The position numbers were made by a program, and so were the translations under genes. The notes beneath the pieces are model-generated. The model was not told the origin of the DNA and made no database searches. It was given only the letters and a program-made list of their open reading frames with translations. From [Clostridium] aminophilum DSM 10710 (GTDB lineage Bacteria > Bacillota > Clostridia > Lachnospirales > Lachnospiraceae), in assembly GCF_000711825.1 (NCBI RefSeq), contig NZ_JONJ01000008.1, positions 107,459-171,458 of the forward strand: a stretch of DNA of 64,000 bases. Reading direction: 5' to 3'. Positions 53,248 to 63,654 of this stretch are shown piece by piece (the stretch's first letter is position 1; each line of letters starts with the position of its first letter).

Positions 53248-55914
53248 ATGAATCTGGTAGAAAAACTGTTTGGAACACACAGCGAGCGTGAGCTGAAGCT
53301 GATCCAGCCGGTCATCCGGCAGATCCTTGATCTGCAGCCGACCATGCAGGCGATGTCCGACGACGAACTGAAAGCGCAGACTCCAAAGTTTAAAGAGAGA
53401 CTGGCGCAGGGCGAGACATTGGATGATATTCTTCCGGAAGCATTTGCCACGGTCAGAGAAGCCGCAAAGCGTTCGGTCGGAATGGAGCATTTCCCGGTAC
53501 AGCTGATCGGTGGTATGGTTCTTCATCAGGGCCGTATCGCGGAGATGAGAACCGGTGAAGGAAAGACGCTGGTATCCACCTGTCCGGCGTACCTGAACGC
53601 GCTGGAAGGAAAAGGCGTCTTCATCGTAACGGTCAACGATTACCTGGCGAAGCGTGATGCGGAGTGGATGGGACAGATCCATCAGTGGCTGGGCCTGACC
53701 GTCGGCGTCGTTCTGAATGAGATGAAGCCGGAGGAGAGACGGGCGGCTTATAACTGTGACATCACCTACGTGACGAACAACGAGCTCGGATTTGATTATC
53801 TGAGAGACAATATGGCGATCTACAAGGAGCAGCTTGTTCTGAGAGATCTCCATTACTGCATCATCGATGAGGTCGATTCGGTTCTGATCGATGAGGCGAG
53901 AACCCCGCTTATCATTTCCGGACAGAGCGGAAAGTCCACCAAGCTCTATGAGGTATGCGACGCATTTGCCCGCACCCTTCAGAGAGGTGAGGAATCTGCG
54001 GAGTTCTCCAAGATGGCGGCCATCATGGGTGAGGAGATCACCGAGACCGGTGACTTCATCATCAATGAAAAAGACAAGGTTGCAAACCTGACCGAACAGG
54101 GTGTGCACAAGGTGGAGCAGTATTTCCATATCAATAACCTTGCCGATCCGGAAAACCTTGAGATCGAGCACAACATGATTCTGGCGCTGCGCGCAAACTA
54201 CCTCATGGAGCGCGACAAGGACTACGTGGTAAAAGACGATGAGATCCTGATTGTCGACGAATTCACCGGACGTATCATGCCGGGACGCCGTTACAGCGAC
54301 GGTCTCCATCAGGCGATCGAGGCGAAAGAGCACGTTAAGGTCCGCCGTGAGTCCAAGACGCTGGCAACCATCACCTTCCAGAACTTCTTCAACAAGTTCG
54401 ACAAGAAGGGCGGTATGACCGGTACGGCGCAGACCGAGGAAAAAGAGTTCCGCAACATTTACGGCATGGACGTTATCCAGATCCCGACCAACCGTCCGGT
54501 ACAGCGTATTGACCACGAGGATGCGGTATACAAGTCCAAGAAAGAGAAATTTGAGGCGGTTGTCGACGATGTTGTCCGCACCCACGAGACCGGTCAGCCG
54601 GTGCTGGTCGGCACCATCACCATCGAGACATCCGAGCTTCTCTCCAGAATGCTGAAGAAGAGAGGCATTGCCCATAAAGTTCTGAATGCGAAGTATCATG
54701 AGCTGGAGGCGCAGATCGTTGCCGATGCCGGAATCCACGGCGCGGTTACCATTGCGACCAACATGGCCGGCCGAGGAACTGACATCAAGCTGGACGACGA
54801 GTCGCTGAAACTCGGCGGTCTGAAGATCATCGGTACCGAGAGACATGAATCCAGACGTATCGATAACCAGCTCCGCGGACGTGCGGGACGTCAGGGCGAC
54901 CCGGGTGAGTCCATTTTCTACCTCTCCCTGGAAGATGACCTGATGAGACTGTTCGGCTCCGAGAAGCTGATGAGTATGTTCACCGCCATGGGTGTGCCGG
55001 AAGGCGAGCAGATCCAGCACAAGATGCTGTCCAAGGCCATCGAGAACGCGCAGAAGAAGATCGAGACCAACAACTACGGAATCCGTGAGAACCTCCTCAA
55101 GTACGATGAGGTTATGAATGAGCAGCGTGAAGCGATCTATGCGGAGCGCCGCAAGGTTCTGAACGGCGACAACATGCGCGACGTTGTCATGAGCATGATC
55201 AACGGCGTGGTGGAAAATGCGGTCGACATGTCCATTTCCGACGAGCAGGGCCCGGAGGACTGGAATCTCACCGAGCTGTCCACCCTGCTGTTGCCGATCA
55301 TTCCGCTTCCGCCGATCCGTCTCACAGAGGATCAGCAGAATATGACCCGCGAAGAGCTCAAGCACATGCTCAAAGAGCAGGCAACCCGCCTTTACGAGGA
55401 GAAGGAGACCGAGTTCAATCCGGTCGACCGTCTGCGCGAGGTGGAGAGAGTTGTTCTGCTGAAGGTCATCGACGCAAAGTGGATGGACCACATCGACGAC
55501 ATGGATCAGCTGCGGGAAGGTATCGGCCTTCAGGCATACGGACAGAGAGACCCGCTTGTTGAATACAAGATGGCCGGCTATGATATGTTTGACAACATGA
55601 TGGCAGCGGTTCGCGAGGACACTGTCCGTGTTCTGATGCACATCCGTGTAGAACAGAAAGTAGAGAGAGAACAGGCTGCGAAGATCACTGGAACCAACCG
55701 TGACGGTGAGACGATGCACACACCGGTCAAGAGAAAAGCGAGAAAGATCTATCCGAACGACCTGTGCCCGTGCGGCAGCGGCAAGAAGTTTAAACAGTGC
55801 CACGGAAAAGCGATTTTTGAGAGCATCGCAAGAGGCGAGAAACCGTCGCCGGAGGCACTGCAGAACGCAGCGATGGCTGCGTCTCAGGAGAAAGGAGGCA
55901 GCGCGAATGCTTGA
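53248..55914 (+). CDS. secA: preprotein translocase ATPase SecA
   Basis: 888 residues from the ATG at 53248 with GGAGG upstream; the frame stays open far into the leader but that part shows no SecA homology. SecA drives proteins through SecYEG. Order: MRTGEGKTL (Walker A, about 101), [15 protein letters not shown] (DEAD box), [50 protein letters not shown], and the C-terminal zinc motif [14 protein letters not shown] near 839, which binds SecB or phospholipid. It overlaps prfB by 8 bases. Confidence 0.96.
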   Translation: MNLVEKLFGTHSERELKLIQPVIRQILDLQPTMQAMSDDELKAQTPKFKERLAQGETLDDILPEAFATVREAAKRSVGMEHFPVQLIGGMVLHQGRIAEMRTGEGKTLVSTCPAYLNALEGKGVFIVTVNDYLAKRDAEWMGQIHQWLGLTVGVVLNEMKPEERRAAYNCDITYVTNNELGFDYLRDNMAIYKEQLVLRDLHYCIIDEVDSVLIDEARTPLIISGQSGKSTKLYEVCDAFARTLQRGEESAEFSKMAAIMGEEITETGDFIINEKDKVANLTEQGVHKVEQYFHINNLADPENLEIEHNMILALRANYLMERDKDYVVKDDEILIVDEFTGRIMPGRRYSDGLHQAIEAKEHVKVRRESKTLATITFQNFFNKFDKKGGMTGTAQTEEKEFRNIYGMDVIQIPTNRPVQRIDHEDAVYKSKKEKFEAVVDDVVRTHETGQPVLVGTITIETSELLSRMLKKRGIAHKVLNAKYHELEAQIVADAGIHGAVTIATNMAGRGTDIKLDDESLKLGGLKIIGTERHESRRIDNQLRGRAGRQGDPGESIFYLSLEDDLMRLFGSEKLMSMFTAMGVPEGEQIQHKMLSKAIENAQKKIETNNYGIRENLLKYDEVMNEQREAIYAERRKVLNGDNMRDVVMSMINGVVENAVDMSISDEQGPEDWNLTELSTLLLPIIPLPPIRLTEDQQNMTREELKHMLKEQATRLYEEKETEFNPVDRLREVERVVLLKVIDAKWMDHIDDMDQLREGIGLQAYGQRDPLVEYKMAGYDMFDNMMAAVREDTVRVLMHIRVEQKVEREQAAKITGTNRDGETMHTPVKRKARKIYPNDLCPCGSGKKFKQCHGKAIFESIARGEKPSPEALQNAAMAASQEKGGSANA

Positions 55915-57019
55915 TCCCGTTGTACTGGATGGATTTAAGTCTACCCTCGGATCATACGACAGCACGCTTGCAGAGGTAAAAGATTCCCTGAATCTGGATG
56001 TTAAGAAGAAGAGAATCGCGGAGCTTGACAAAATGATGGAGGAGCCGGGGTTCTGGGATGATCCGGAGAAATCTGCGAAATATGTTCGCGAGAACAAGAG
56101 CCTGAAAGACTCCGTTGATACATATGCAAAGCTGGAACAGCAGCATGAGGACATCGAGCTGATGATCGACATGGGCGCGGAGGAAGATGATCCGTCCCTT
56201 CTGGATGAGATCCGTGAGATGCTCGATGACTATACATCGACCATCGAATCTGTTCGACTGTCCACGCTGCTCACCGGCGAGTACGATCATGAGAATGCGA
56301 TCGTGAAGCTGAATGCCGGTGCCGGCGGTACAGAGGCGATGGACTGGTGTTCCATGCTGTTCCGTATGTACCAGAGATGGGCGGAAAAACGAGGTTTCTC
56401 CGTCGACATTCTGGATTCTCTGGACGGCGATGAGGCGGGTCTTAAGTCTGTCACCATGCAGATCAACGGTGAAAACGCCTACGGCTTCATGAAGTCCGAG
56501 AAAGGCGTGCACCGTCTCGTCCGCATTTCCCCGTTCAACGCGAATGCGAAGAGACAGACCTCTTTCGTTTCCTGCGATGTCATGCCGGACATCGAGGAGG
56601 ATATCGACATCGAGGTTCGCCCGGAGGATATCCGTATCGACACCTATCGTTCATCCGGTGCCGGCGGTCAGCATATCAACAAGACATCGTCCGCGATCCG
56701 AATCACACATTTCCCGACCGGTATCGTTGTCACCTGTCAGAATGAGCGTTCCCAGTTCCAGAACAAGGACAAGGCGATGCAGATGCTGAAAGCAAAACTC
56801 CTGATGCTGAAGCAGCAGGAAAATGAAGACAAGCTTTCCGACATCCGCGGCGAGGTAACGGACATCAACTTCGGAAGCCAGATCCGCTCGTATGTTATGC
56901 AGCCGTACCAGATGGTAAAGGATCTCCGCACCAATGCCGAGACTGGAAATATTTCGGCCGTGTTGGACGGTGATCTGGATCTGTTCATCAGTGAATATCT
57001 GAAGTGGATCAATCGATAA
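55907..57019 (+). CDS. prfB: peptide chain release factor 2, without the programmed frameshift
   Basis: 370 residues in one uninterrupted frame. RF2 reads UGA and UAA. GGQ is at 253-255 ([16 protein letters not shown]). In most bacteria prfB has an in-frame UGA near codon 25 and a +1 frameshift for autoregulation. Here the matching region ([12 protein letters not shown]) is read straight through. The ATG lies inside the last codons of secA, giving tight coupling; AAAGGAGG lies just before. Confidence 0.95.
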   Translation: MLDPVVLDGFKSTLGSYDSTLAEVKDSLNLDVKKKRIAELDKMMEEPGFWDDPEKSAKYVRENKSLKDSVDTYAKLEQQHEDIELMIDMGAEEDDPSLLDEIREMLDDYTSTIESVRLSTLLTGEYDHENAIVKLNAGAGGTEAMDWCSMLFRMYQRWAEKRGFSVDILDSLDGDEAGLKSVTMQINGENAYGFMKSEKGVHRLVRISPFNANAKRQTSFVSCDVMPDIEEDIDIEVRPEDIRIDTYRSSGAGGQHINKTSSAIRITHFPTGIVVTCQNERSQFQNKDKAMQMLKAKLLMLKQQENEDKLSDIRGEVTDINFGSQIRSYVMQPYQMVKDLRTNAETGNISAVLDGDLDLFISEYLKWINR

Positions 57020-57091
57020 TGAGACAAAATGCGTGAAAACATGGTTCTTCTTGAATTATGGCGGAACGCATATCAGCAGTATTTTATAAGT

Positions 57092-57126
57092 GACAAGTCC
57101 CGGGCGATGGCGCGCGGGATTTTGTC
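57092..57126 (+). terminator. hairpin between prfB and hom
   Basis: GACAA (57092-57096) and TCCCG (57098-57102) pair with CGGGA (57115-57119) and TTGTC (57122-57126). It is only 24 bases from the hom start and may be a terminator or a leader hairpin. Confidence 0.45.
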
Positions 57127-57149
57127 GTATTTGAAAAGGAGGTTTTCCC

Positions 57150-58364
57150 ATGATTCAGGCGGCGGTAATGGGCTTTGGCACGATCGGATCCGGTGTGGCG
57201 GAAGTACTTGACATCAACAGAGAGGGCATTCTTCAGGCGACCGGGCAGGAAATCGGCGTGAAATATATTCTGGATCTTCGGGAATTTCCGGACAGTCCCT
57301 ACGGCGACCGGATCGTTCATGACATTGAAGTGATTCTCAAAGATCCGGAGGTTCAGATCGTTGTCGAGACCATGGGCGGCGTTCATCCGGCGTTTGAATT
57401 TACGAAGCGCTGCCTGGAGGCCGGAAAACATGTCGTTTCCTCCAACAAGGCGGTCGTAGACGCGAAGGGAACCGAGCTTCTCGCGATTGCCCGCGAACAT
57501 CATGTGAACTATCTCTTTGAGGCGGCGGTCGGCGGCGGAATTCCGCTGATCCGTCCGCTCACCACCTCGCTGAAGGGTGAGACGATTCAGGAGATCAGCG
57601 GCATTCTGAACGGAACGACCAACTACATTCTGACGAAAATGAGCCGCGAGGGGCAGGACTTTGCCCGGGCACTTCGGACCGCTCAGGAGCTCGGCTATGC
57701 CGAAAAGAATCCGGAAGCGGATGTGGAAGGCCATGACACCGGCCGAAAGATCGCCATTCTGACGGCTCTTGCAACCGGAAAGGAAGTAAAATTCGAGGAT
57801 CTCCACGTGGAGGGAATCACGCATATCACGGCGGAGGATTTTCTCTATGCGAAGAAGCTCGGCTTCTCCGTAAAACTTGTGGGAATTAGCCATATCGAAA
57901 AAGGAAGAGCCTGCGTTTTTGTCTGCCCGGTGATGTTGGATTCCGGGAACCCGCTGTTCGGGGTAAATGACGTCTACAACGGAGTTATGGTAGACGGAAA
58001 GACCGTCGGAAAGATCATGTTCTACGGTTCCGGCGCCGGAAAACTTCCGACGGCCAATGCGGTCGTCAGCGATCTCGTGGATATCGCAGGACATTTGACG
58101 GAAAATGTTCCGTTTGGCTGGAAGGAAGGAAAATTCCCGCTGAAGAGTTTCGAGACGGAAAAATTCCGCTATTTTATCCGTGTTTCGGGCGATCCGACCG
58201 AAGATATCGACGGTGTGAGAGCTGCGTTCGGATCGGTGAAAGTGATCGAAGTTCCGGAGCTCTCCGGCGAATTTGCGGTTCTGACCGGCGAGATGGAAGA
58301 AGAGCGGTTTCAGAGAGTGTCCCCGGCGGTACGCGGCCTGATCTCATCGATCCGCGTACGCTGA
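57150..58364 (+). CDS. hom: homoserine dehydrogenase
   Basis: 404 residues. Reduces aspartate semialdehyde to homoserine for threonine and methionine. Rossmann GFGTIGSG (8-15), SSNKAVVD with the catalytic Lys, and the family signature GGGIPLIRPL with GILNGTTNYILTKM. The C-terminal stretch (about 325-404) is a short ACT-like regulatory region. AAGGAGG precedes the ATG. The next gene starts 22 bases later. Confidence 0.94.
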   Translation: MIQAAVMGFGTIGSGVAEVLDINREGILQATGQEIGVKYILDLREFPDSPYGDRIVHDIEVILKDPEVQIVVETMGGVHPAFEFTKRCLEAGKHVVSSNKAVVDAKGTELLAIAREHHVNYLFEAAVGGGIPLIRPLTTSLKGETIQEISGILNGTTNYILTKMSREGQDFARALRTAQELGYAEKNPEADVEGHDTGRKIAILTALATGKEVKFEDLHVEGITHITAEDFLYAKKLGFSVKLVGISHIEKGRACVFVCPVMLDSGNPLFGVNDVYNGVMVDGKTVGKIMFYGSGAGKLPTANAVVSDLVDIAGHLTENVPFGWKEGKFPLKSFETEKFRYFIRVSGDPTEDIDGVRAAFGSVKVIEVPELSGEFAVLTGEMEEERFQRVSPAVRGLISSIRVR

Positions 58365-58386
58365 GAAGCAGGCAGAGGAATAATAT

Positions 58387-58818
58387 ATGAAGATTATCGA
58401 GACAAACAGCCCGGAAGAGACCTATGAACTTGGAAAAAAACTGGGAGAAGAGGCACATGCCGGCGATGTGTGGACACTGGACGGGGATCTCGGCGTCGGA
58501 AAAACCGTTTTCACGCAGGGATTTGCGGCAGGAATCGGCATCACCGAGCCGGTCAACAGCCCGACCTTCACCATTGTCCAGGAATACCATGACGGAAGAA
58601 TCCCGCTCTACCATTTTGATGTGTATCGTATCGAGGACCCGGATGAGATGGAGGAGATCGGCTATGACGATTATTTCTTCGGCGATGGAGTCTGCCTGAT
58701 CGAATGGGCGGATCAGGTCCGGGAGATTCTTCCGGAGCATCTTCACCGCGTGACGATCGAGAAAGATCTGGAAAAAGGGTTCGACTACCGGAAAATTACG
58801 ATAAGTGAGGAAGAATAA
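58387..58818 (+). CDS. tsaE: tRNA threonylcarbamoyladenosine biosynthesis protein TsaE
   Basis: 143 residues. ATPase that resets the TsaBD complex in t6A37 synthesis on tRNAs reading ANN codons. Walker A GDLGVGKT (33-40), switch-like SPTFTIVQEY (58-67) and LYHFDVYRI, and IEWAD (Walker B-like) are all seen. First of the t6A operon; tsaB follows after six bases. Confidence 0.94.
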   Translation: MKIIETNSPEETYELGKKLGEEAHAGDVWTLDGDLGVGKTVFTQGFAAGIGITEPVNSPTFTIVQEYHDGRIPLYHFDVYRIEDPDEMEEIGYDDYFFGDGVCLIEWADQVREILPEHLHRVTIEKDLEKGFDYRKITISEEE

Positions 58819-58824
58819 AGCAGT

Positions 58825-59592
58825 ATGAAAGTTCTTGGGATTGAGTGCTCTTCGCTGACCGCGTCGGTTGCTGTAAGTATCGACGGAGAAATGGCGGCGG
58901 AGTACACACTGAATCAGAAAAAAACACATTCGCAGACGATTTTGCCGATGATTGACCAGATGCTGGGACTTCTGGAAATGGAGGCCGGCGAGTTAGACGG
59001 TATCGCGGTCGCGGCAGGACCGGGTTCATTTACCGGACTCCGGATCGGCGCGGCAACGGCGAAAGGCATCGGTCTGGTGATCCGAAAACCGCTTATCCAC
59101 GTTCCGACGATGGATGCGATGGCATACGGACTCTTCGGCGCGGAGGGCATACTCTGCCCGATGCTGGATGCCCGAAGAGGAAATGTATACACCGGAATCT
59201 ATGAGTATCGCGACAGTTTCCGCGTGCTGAAAAAACAGTGCCTGATCAGCGTAAAAGACCTGATCGCGGAGCTGAATGAATCGGCGGAAGGAAAGAGAGT
59301 CGTTTTCTTTGGAGACGGCGCGGATGCAAACCGCGGGCTGATCGAGGAAACGGTAAAGGTTCCGTATATCTTTGCGGCGGCACCGTCCAACCGTCAGAGG
59401 GCCGCATCCGTGGCTGCATTGGGTGAAAAACTCCTTCTGGAAGGAAAAACCGTATCCGCTGCGGATTTTGCGCCGGATTATCTCCGCAAATCCCAGGCAG
59501 AGCGTGAGCGTGACGTTGCGGAAAAACTCGGCGTTATGGATCAGCTTGCAGCCGGTATTGTTGTCCGCAATCCAGATGGAACCGACGCTTGA
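58825..59592 (+). CDS. tsaB: tRNA threonylcarbamoyladenosine biosynthesis protein TsaB
   Basis: 255 residues. Non-catalytic ASKHA-fold partner of TsaD. MKVLGIECSSLTASVAV, AAGPGSFTGLRIGAATAKGI and MLDARRGNVYTGIYEY are the family hallmarks. It overlaps the upstream leader of rimI, and its stop lies 24 bases before the rimI ATG. Confidence 0.94.
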   Translation: MKVLGIECSSLTASVAVSIDGEMAAEYTLNQKKTHSQTILPMIDQMLGLLEMEAGELDGIAVAAGPGSFTGLRIGAATAKGIGLVIRKPLIHVPTMDAMAYGLFGAEGILCPMLDARRGNVYTGIYEYRDSFRVLKKQCLISVKDLIAELNESAEGKRVVFFGDGADANRGLIEETVKVPYIFAAAPSNRQRAASVAALGEKLLLEGKTVSAADFAPDYLRKSQAERERDVAEKLGVMDQLAAGIVVRNPDGTDA

Positions 59593-59615
59593 TTTTCCGG
59601 GAAAGGACAGTCAGG

Positions 59616-60134
59616 ATGAATGAGAATCGCGACGGAATGTCGTATGAAATCCGCAGGATGAGGGCAGAGGATCTGCCCTCTGTTTCGGCTTTGGAGAAAA
59701 CCTGTTTCACGGAGCCCTGGAGCGATGCGACGCTTCGGAGTATTCTGGAGAGCAGTCTCGATACCCTCTGGGTATTGCAGGCACGGGATACGGATCTTAC
59801 GGCGGCCGGACGAACCCGTGACTTCACGGGGGAAGACCCGGCACCGCAGATCATCGGCTATCTCAATTACCGCGAGATCGCGGGAGAAGGAGAGCTGGAC
59901 CGTGTCGGTGTCCTTCCGGAATACCGCGGTCAGGGACTCGGAGAAAAGCTTCTCGTCACCATGCTCGAATACGCGAAAGATCGCGGTGTGAAGGATATCA
60001 CGCTCGAAGTGCGTGCGGGAAATGAGCCGGCGAAAGGTCTGTACGGGAAATACGGTTTTCAGACCGAGGGCGTCCGGAAAAATTATTACACGCATCCGGC
60101 GGAGGATGCGCTCATCATGTGGAAACACGAATAG
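59616..60134 (+). CDS. rimI: GNAT N-acetyltransferase, RimI family
   Basis: 172 residues from the ATG at 59616, with AGGA about 8 bases upstream; an ATG at 59637 is possible. Transfers acetyl groups from acetyl-CoA to the N-terminus of ribosomal protein S18 and others. MRAEDLPSVSALEKTCFTEPW, the acetyl-CoA loop RGQGLG (104-109), LEVRAGNEPAKGLYGKYGF and the YY-x-HPAEDALIM end are RimI hallmarks. About 20 extra residues (57-78) lie between the first strands. rimI is often found in the tsaB-tsaD operon. Confidence 0.9.
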   Translation: MNENRDGMSYEIRRMRAEDLPSVSALEKTCFTEPWSDATLRSILESSLDTLWVLQARDTDLTAAGRTRDFTGEDPAPQIIGYLNYREIAGEGELDRVGVLPEYRGQGLGEKLLVTMLEYAKDRGVKDITLEVRAGNEPAKGLYGKYGFQTEGVRKNYYTHPAEDALIMWKHE

Positions 60135-60150
60135 AATTGGAGAAATAGAT

Positions 60151-61092
60151 ATGTTAGATCTTTGTCTGCTCGGAACGGGCGGAATGATGCCGCTTCCGTA
60201 TCGCTGGCTGACATCCCTTGTCTGCCGGTGCAACGGCAGCAGCCTTCTGATCGATTGCGGCGAGGGAACCCAGATTGCAATGCGCAAGCGGGGATGGACA
60301 CCGAAATCGGTGGATGTCATTCTGTTCACGCATTATCACGCGGATCACATCAGCGGTCTTCCGGGCTTTTTGCTCTCGATGGCAAACAGTGACCGGACCG
60401 AACCGCTGACCATGATCGGACCCCGCGGGCTGGAGCGAGTGGTCAGCGCACTTCGCGTGATCACGCCGGAATTGCCGTTTAAGATCAAATACATCGAATT
60501 AAATGAACAACGGGAACATTTTTCCATCGGTCCTTATGAGATCGATGCGTTTCGCGTTAATCATAACGTGATCTGCTACGGGTATTCCATCCGGATCCTG
60601 AGAAAGGGAAGATTCGATGCCGAACGCGCGAAGGCGCTGGATATCCCGCTGAAATTCTGGAATCCGCTGCAGAAGGGACAGACGATGACCGACGGGGATA
60701 AGACCTACACACCGGATATGGTCATGGGGCCGGACCGCAAGGGAATTCACGTTACCTACTGTACGGACACCCGTCCGGTCCCGGTGATCGCCGAATACGC
60801 CGAGGGAGCGGATCTCTTTATCTGCGAGGGAATGTACGGCGAAAAAGAAAAGGCGCAGAGCGCCCGGGAAAAGAAACATATGACTATGCAGGAGGCGGCG
60901 AATCTGGCGAAAATGGCGCAGCCGGCGGAAATGTGGCTGACGCATTACAGTCCGTCTCTCATTCATCCGGAAGAATATGCGGATGAAATCAAGGAGATTT
61001 TCCCGAATGCAAAGACTGCGCGCGACGGATGGATAAAGACCATCGACTTTGAAGAAGAGGATACGGAAGATCATGAGAAAACACAGTGTTGA
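60151..61092 (+). CDS. rnz: ribonuclease Z-like MBL-fold nuclease
   Basis: 313 residues from the ATG at 60151. tRNase Z removes 3' trailers from tRNA precursors. Metallo-beta-lactamase motifs: [14 protein letters not shown] (34-41), HYHADH (61-66) with GLPGF after it, GLERV, and the late YCTDTRP and THYSPSL. The middle arm is less conserved than in E. coli RNase Z. The gene ends 20 bases inside tsaD. Confidence 0.88.
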   Translation: MLDLCLLGTGGMMPLPYRWLTSLVCRCNGSSLLIDCGEGTQIAMRKRGWTPKSVDVILFTHYHADHISGLPGFLLSMANSDRTEPLTMIGPRGLERVVSALRVITPELPFKIKYIELNEQREHFSIGPYEIDAFRVNHNVICYGYSIRILRKGRFDAERAKALDIPLKFWNPLQKGQTMTDGDKTYTPDMVMGPDRKGIHVTYCTDTRPVPVIAEYAEGADLFICEGMYGEKEKAQSAREKKHMTMQEAANLAKMAQPAEMWLTHYSPSLIHPEEYADEIKEIFPNAKTARDGWIKTIDFEEEDTEDHEKTQC

Positions 61093-62110
61093 TGAGGATG
61101 TATACATTCTTGCGATCGAGAGCTCCTGCGACGAGACCGCAGCGGCTGTCGTAAAGAACGGAAGAGAAGTTCTTTCGAATATTATCTCCTCGCAGATCGC
61201 CCTGCACACGCAGTTCGGAGGCGTTGTGCCGGAGATTGCTTCGAGAAAACATATTGAAAAGGTAAATCAGGTTGTGGAAGAGGCGCTGGAAGAGGCTCAC
61301 ATGACGCTGGATCAGATCACGGCGGTTGCCGTGACATACGGTCCGGGTCTGGTTGGCGCGCTTCTGGTCGGCGTCGCAGCAGCGAAAGCCATTGCCTGGG
61401 CGGCGAAAAAGCCGCTTGTGCCGGTGCATCACATTGAAGGCCATGTGTCGGCCAATTTTATCGAAAACAAAGAGCTGGAGCCGCCGTTTGTGTGCGAGAT
61501 CATTTCCGGCGGCCATACCCATCTTGTGATTGTCAAAGATTACGGCGAGTTCGAGATCATCGGCCGGACCAGAGATGACGCGGCGGGAGAAGCGTTCGAT
61601 AAAGTGGCCCGCGCGGTCGGACTCGGTTATCCGGGCGGTCCGAAAGTCGACAAGGCGGCCAAAGATGGGAATCCGCACGCATACGAGTTTCCGCGGGCGA
61701 AAGTCGGTGAAAACCCGTATGATTTCAGTTTCAGCGGACTCAAGAGCGCGGTGCTGAATGATATCAACCGCGCAAAGATGACCGGAGAGGAAATCTGCGT
61801 GCCGGATCTTGCGGCTTCCTTCCAGAATGCGGTGGTTGAGGCCCTTGTCAGCCGTGCCATCGCCGCATGCAAAGAATATCATTACGATCAGCTCGCCATC
61901 GCCGGCGGAGTTGCCAGCAACTCTGCGCTTCGGGCGGGGATGGAAGAGGCCTGCCGGAAGAATCATATCCGGTTCTACCGCCCGTCTCCGATTCTCTGCA
62001 CCGACAATGCTGCCATGATCGGCGCGGCAGGTTACTATGAATATATCAACGGTGTCCGTGCAGGCTGGGATCTGAACGCGATTCCGAACCTGAAACTCGG
62101 CGAACGCTGA
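61073..62110 (+). CDS. tsaD: tRNA N6-adenosine threonylcarbamoyltransferase TsaD
   Basis: 345 residues from the ATG at 61073, which overlaps rnz by 20 bases. It transfers threonylcarbamoyl from TC-AMP to A37 of tRNA. ASKHA fold: IESSCDET (15-22), [14 protein letters not shown] (88-101), the metal ligands His120 and His124 in [31 protein letters not shown] and the late TDNAAMIG. Last gene of the t6A operon; a hairpin with a T-tail follows. Confidence 0.95.
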   Translation: MRKHSVDEDVYILAIESSCDETAAAVVKNGREVLSNIISSQIALHTQFGGVVPEIASRKHIEKVNQVVEEALEEAHMTLDQITAVAVTYGPGLVGALLVGVAAAKAIAWAAKKPLVPVHHIEGHVSANFIENKELEPPFVCEIISGGHTHLVIVKDYGEFEIIGRTRDDAAGEAFDKVARAVGLGYPGGPKVDKAAKDGNPHAYEFPRAKVGENPYDFSFSGLKSAVLNDINRAKMTGEEICVPDLAASFQNAVVEALVSRAIAACKEYHYDQLAIAGGVASNSALRAGMEEACRKNHIRFYRPSPILCTDNAAMIGAAGYYEYINGVRAGWDLNAIPNLKLGER

Positions 62111-62135
62111 GAATTACGAGGCCAAAGTCAAAAAG

Positions 62136-62178
62136 AAAGGGCGGACTGTTCCATACATGAGGGCAGCCTGCTCTTTTC
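62136..62178 (+). terminator. terminator after tsaD
   Basis: AAAGGGCGGACTGTTCC near 62136-62152 pairs with GGGCAGCCTGCTCTTTT at 62161-62177, with several G-T pairs and one mismatch, and ends in TTTT. Confidence 0.55.
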
Positions 62179-62195
62179 CGTGACAGCACACGGTA

Positions 62196-62385
62196 CCGGT
62201 GAGGCAGATTGAATGGCGTCAGCGACAGAGCGGTAAAAAAACGGCGATGGAGCCCGGGTGAAGTAGATTGAATGATGTCAGCGACGGAACGATATAAAAA
62301 ACGGCGATGGGGACCCGGAGAAAGTGGATAGAACGACGTCAGCGACAGACTGGCATAAGAAAACGGCGATTTGACTCGGGTAAGA
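62196..62385. repeat. three imperfect 60-base tandem repeats upstream of ispD
   Basis: GTCAGCGAC recurs at 62218, 62277 and 62338, and AACGGCGAT at 62240, 62300 and 62362, with AGATTGAA-like blocks before each. The period is 59-62 bases. No long coding frame on the plus strand. The array fills most of the gap between tsaD and ispD. Confidence 0.88.
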
Positions 62386-62416
62386 AAGAGGCAACGATCA
62401 TTACGGAGGCGTAAGC

Positions 62417-63136
62417 ATGAAGACAGGAGCAATTGTTCTGGCGGCCGGAAACGGGAGCCGGATGCATTCCGCGGTAAAGAAACAGTTTATGACGGTCGGT
62501 GGCAAACCGCTGATCTGGTATTCGCTGCAGCATTTTACCGCAGCCGGAGTGGATGACATCATTCTTGTGACCGGAGAAAGTGACATCGAATACTGCCATA
62601 AAATGGTGTCAGACTATGGATTTGACCGCGTCCGCCGGGTGACGTCCGGCGGAAAAGAGAGGTATGACTCGGTCTACCGCGGACTTTGCGCACTGAAAGA
62701 ACTGGGATACGGAGAAAATGACGTCGCCGCGATCCACGACGGTGCCCGTCCGTTTGCAGATGCGGAGATCATCCGGAGAACCATATCGGATGTGCAGGCT
62801 TACGGGACATCCATTGCAGCCATGCCGTCGAAAGATACCATAAAAATTGCGCGGAAAATGAACGACGGGGCATATGAGGCGGTCAGTACGCCGGACCGAA
62901 GTGCCTGCTGGATGATTCAGACGCCCCAGACCTTTTTCTTTTCGCAGATCAAAAACGCGTATGACGGCATATATGCCGATCCGGCTCTCCAGGCAGGCGT
63001 GACGGATGATGCGATGGTCATGGAACGGGTATTGGGTGTAAAATGCCATCTGACAGAAGGCGCGTACCGGAATATAAAAGTAACCACACCGGAGGATCTG
63101 ATGATCGCTGAGGCATTTCTGCGCGCCGTAGAATAA
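62417..63136 (+). CDS. ispD: 2-C-methyl-D-erythritol 4-phosphate cytidylyltransferase
   Basis: 239 residues. Makes CDP-methylerythritol in the MEP isoprenoid pathway. IVLAAGNGSRMHSAVKKQF (the CTP-binding loop with Lys), AAIHDGARPF and STPDRSACWMIQTPQTF, and the late GVTDDAMVMER are hallmarks. GGAGG precedes the ATG. A teichoic-acid type cytidylyltransferase (TarI) is related, but the DGARPF and QTPQTF forms here fit IspD well. Confidence 0.92.
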   Translation: MKTGAIVLAAGNGSRMHSAVKKQFMTVGGKPLIWYSLQHFTAAGVDDIILVTGESDIEYCHKMVSDYGFDRVRRVTSGGKERYDSVYRGLCALKELGYGENDVAAIHDGARPFADAEIIRRTISDVQAYGTSIAAMPSKDTIKIARKMNDGAYEAVSTPDRSACWMIQTPQTFFFSQIKNAYDGIYADPALQAGVTDDAMVMERVLGVKCHLTEGAYRNIKVTTPEDLMIAEAFLRAVE

Positions 63137-63270
63137 GAAGGCGGAGTAATGTGTCATCAGGCAGAATCCTGCGGGATGAACAAGATATAGGGATGAGGAA
63201 CACTCATACACAAATTGTTGTGGTTGTGAAAACAATTGCAAAATATTCTGCAAAAAAATCAAAATAGTCG

Positions 63271-63299
63271 TTGACACGAGGAAACGACAGTGATAATAT
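63271..63299 (+). promoter_or_regulatory. upstream stable-RNA promoter P1
   Basis: TTGACA (63271-63276), 17 bases, TAATAT (63294-63299) with extended -10 TGA; preceded by A-tracts that resemble an UP element (63250-63265). Confidence 0.85.
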
Positions 63300-63399
63300 A
63301 AGGGACGTCGCTGAAAACCACAGGCCAAACGGCCCGGGGGCTGCAGGACGGAAGTGAAAAGAGTGTGAGCTCTGACGCCTGAGGAACTTGAAAAAGTCC

Positions 63400-63428
63400 T
63401 TGACAAAAGGTTCACTGCCTTGTATAAT
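63400..63428 (+). promoter_or_regulatory. downstream stable-RNA promoter P2, full consensus
   Basis: TTGACA (63400-63405), 17 bases, TATAAT (63423-63428), 14 bases before the first tRNA. Confidence 0.95.
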
Positions 63429-63442
63429 GGCAAAGCACGTTT

Positions 63443-63528
63443 GGAGAGATATCGAAGCGGTCATAACGAGGCGGTCTTGAAAACCGTTTGTCCGAAAGGG
63501 CGCGTGGGTTCGAATCCCACTCTCTCCG
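63443..63528 (+). tRNA. tRNA-Ser (UGA)
   Basis: Acceptor GGAGAGA pairs with TCTCTCC, discriminator G at 63528. The anticodon loop CTTGAAA holds TGA. A long variable arm marks a class II tRNA, and GGTTCGAATC is the T-loop. CCA is not encoded. Confidence 0.96.
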
Positions 63529-63565
63529 CTTTATATAATCGAATATTCCAATCGATTCAAGCACT

Positions 63566-63654
63566 GCAGAAGTACCCAAGTGGTTGAAGGGGCTCCCCTG
63601 GAAAGGGAGTAGGTCGCTAGTAACGGCGCGAGGGTTCAAATCCCTCCTTCTGCG
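63566..63654 (+). tRNA. tRNA-Ser (GGA)
   Basis: Acceptor GCAGAAG pairs with CTTCTGC, discriminator G at 63654. The anticodon loop CTGGAAA holds GGA. Long variable arm as in tRNA-Ser; T-loop GGTTCAAATC. CCA is not encoded. It lies 37 bases after the first tRNA-Ser. Confidence 0.96.

Larger units (their letters stand above)
63137..63442 (+). other. ispD to tRNA gap with tandem stable-RNA promoters
   Basis: No gene. AATTGTT/AACAATT near 63215-63235 is a weak hairpin. Two consensus-like promoters are listed separately. Between them the transcribed leader holds GGCC-x4-GGCC and GGAACTT/AAGTCC hairpins. Confidence 0.6.

Noticed and set aside
53101..56172. A 1023-codon open frame on the minus strand across secA
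   Set aside because: It is antisense to a clear secA and the start of prfB, has no recognisable domain, and arises from the codon use of the plus-strand genes. The same holds for long antisense frames opposite thl, bcd, etfA and glmM.
62046..62432. A minus-strand frame with repeated peptide units upstream of ispD
   Set aside because: The peptide repeats only mirror the 60-base DNA repeats; there is no ribosome site, and it overlaps the end of tsaD.
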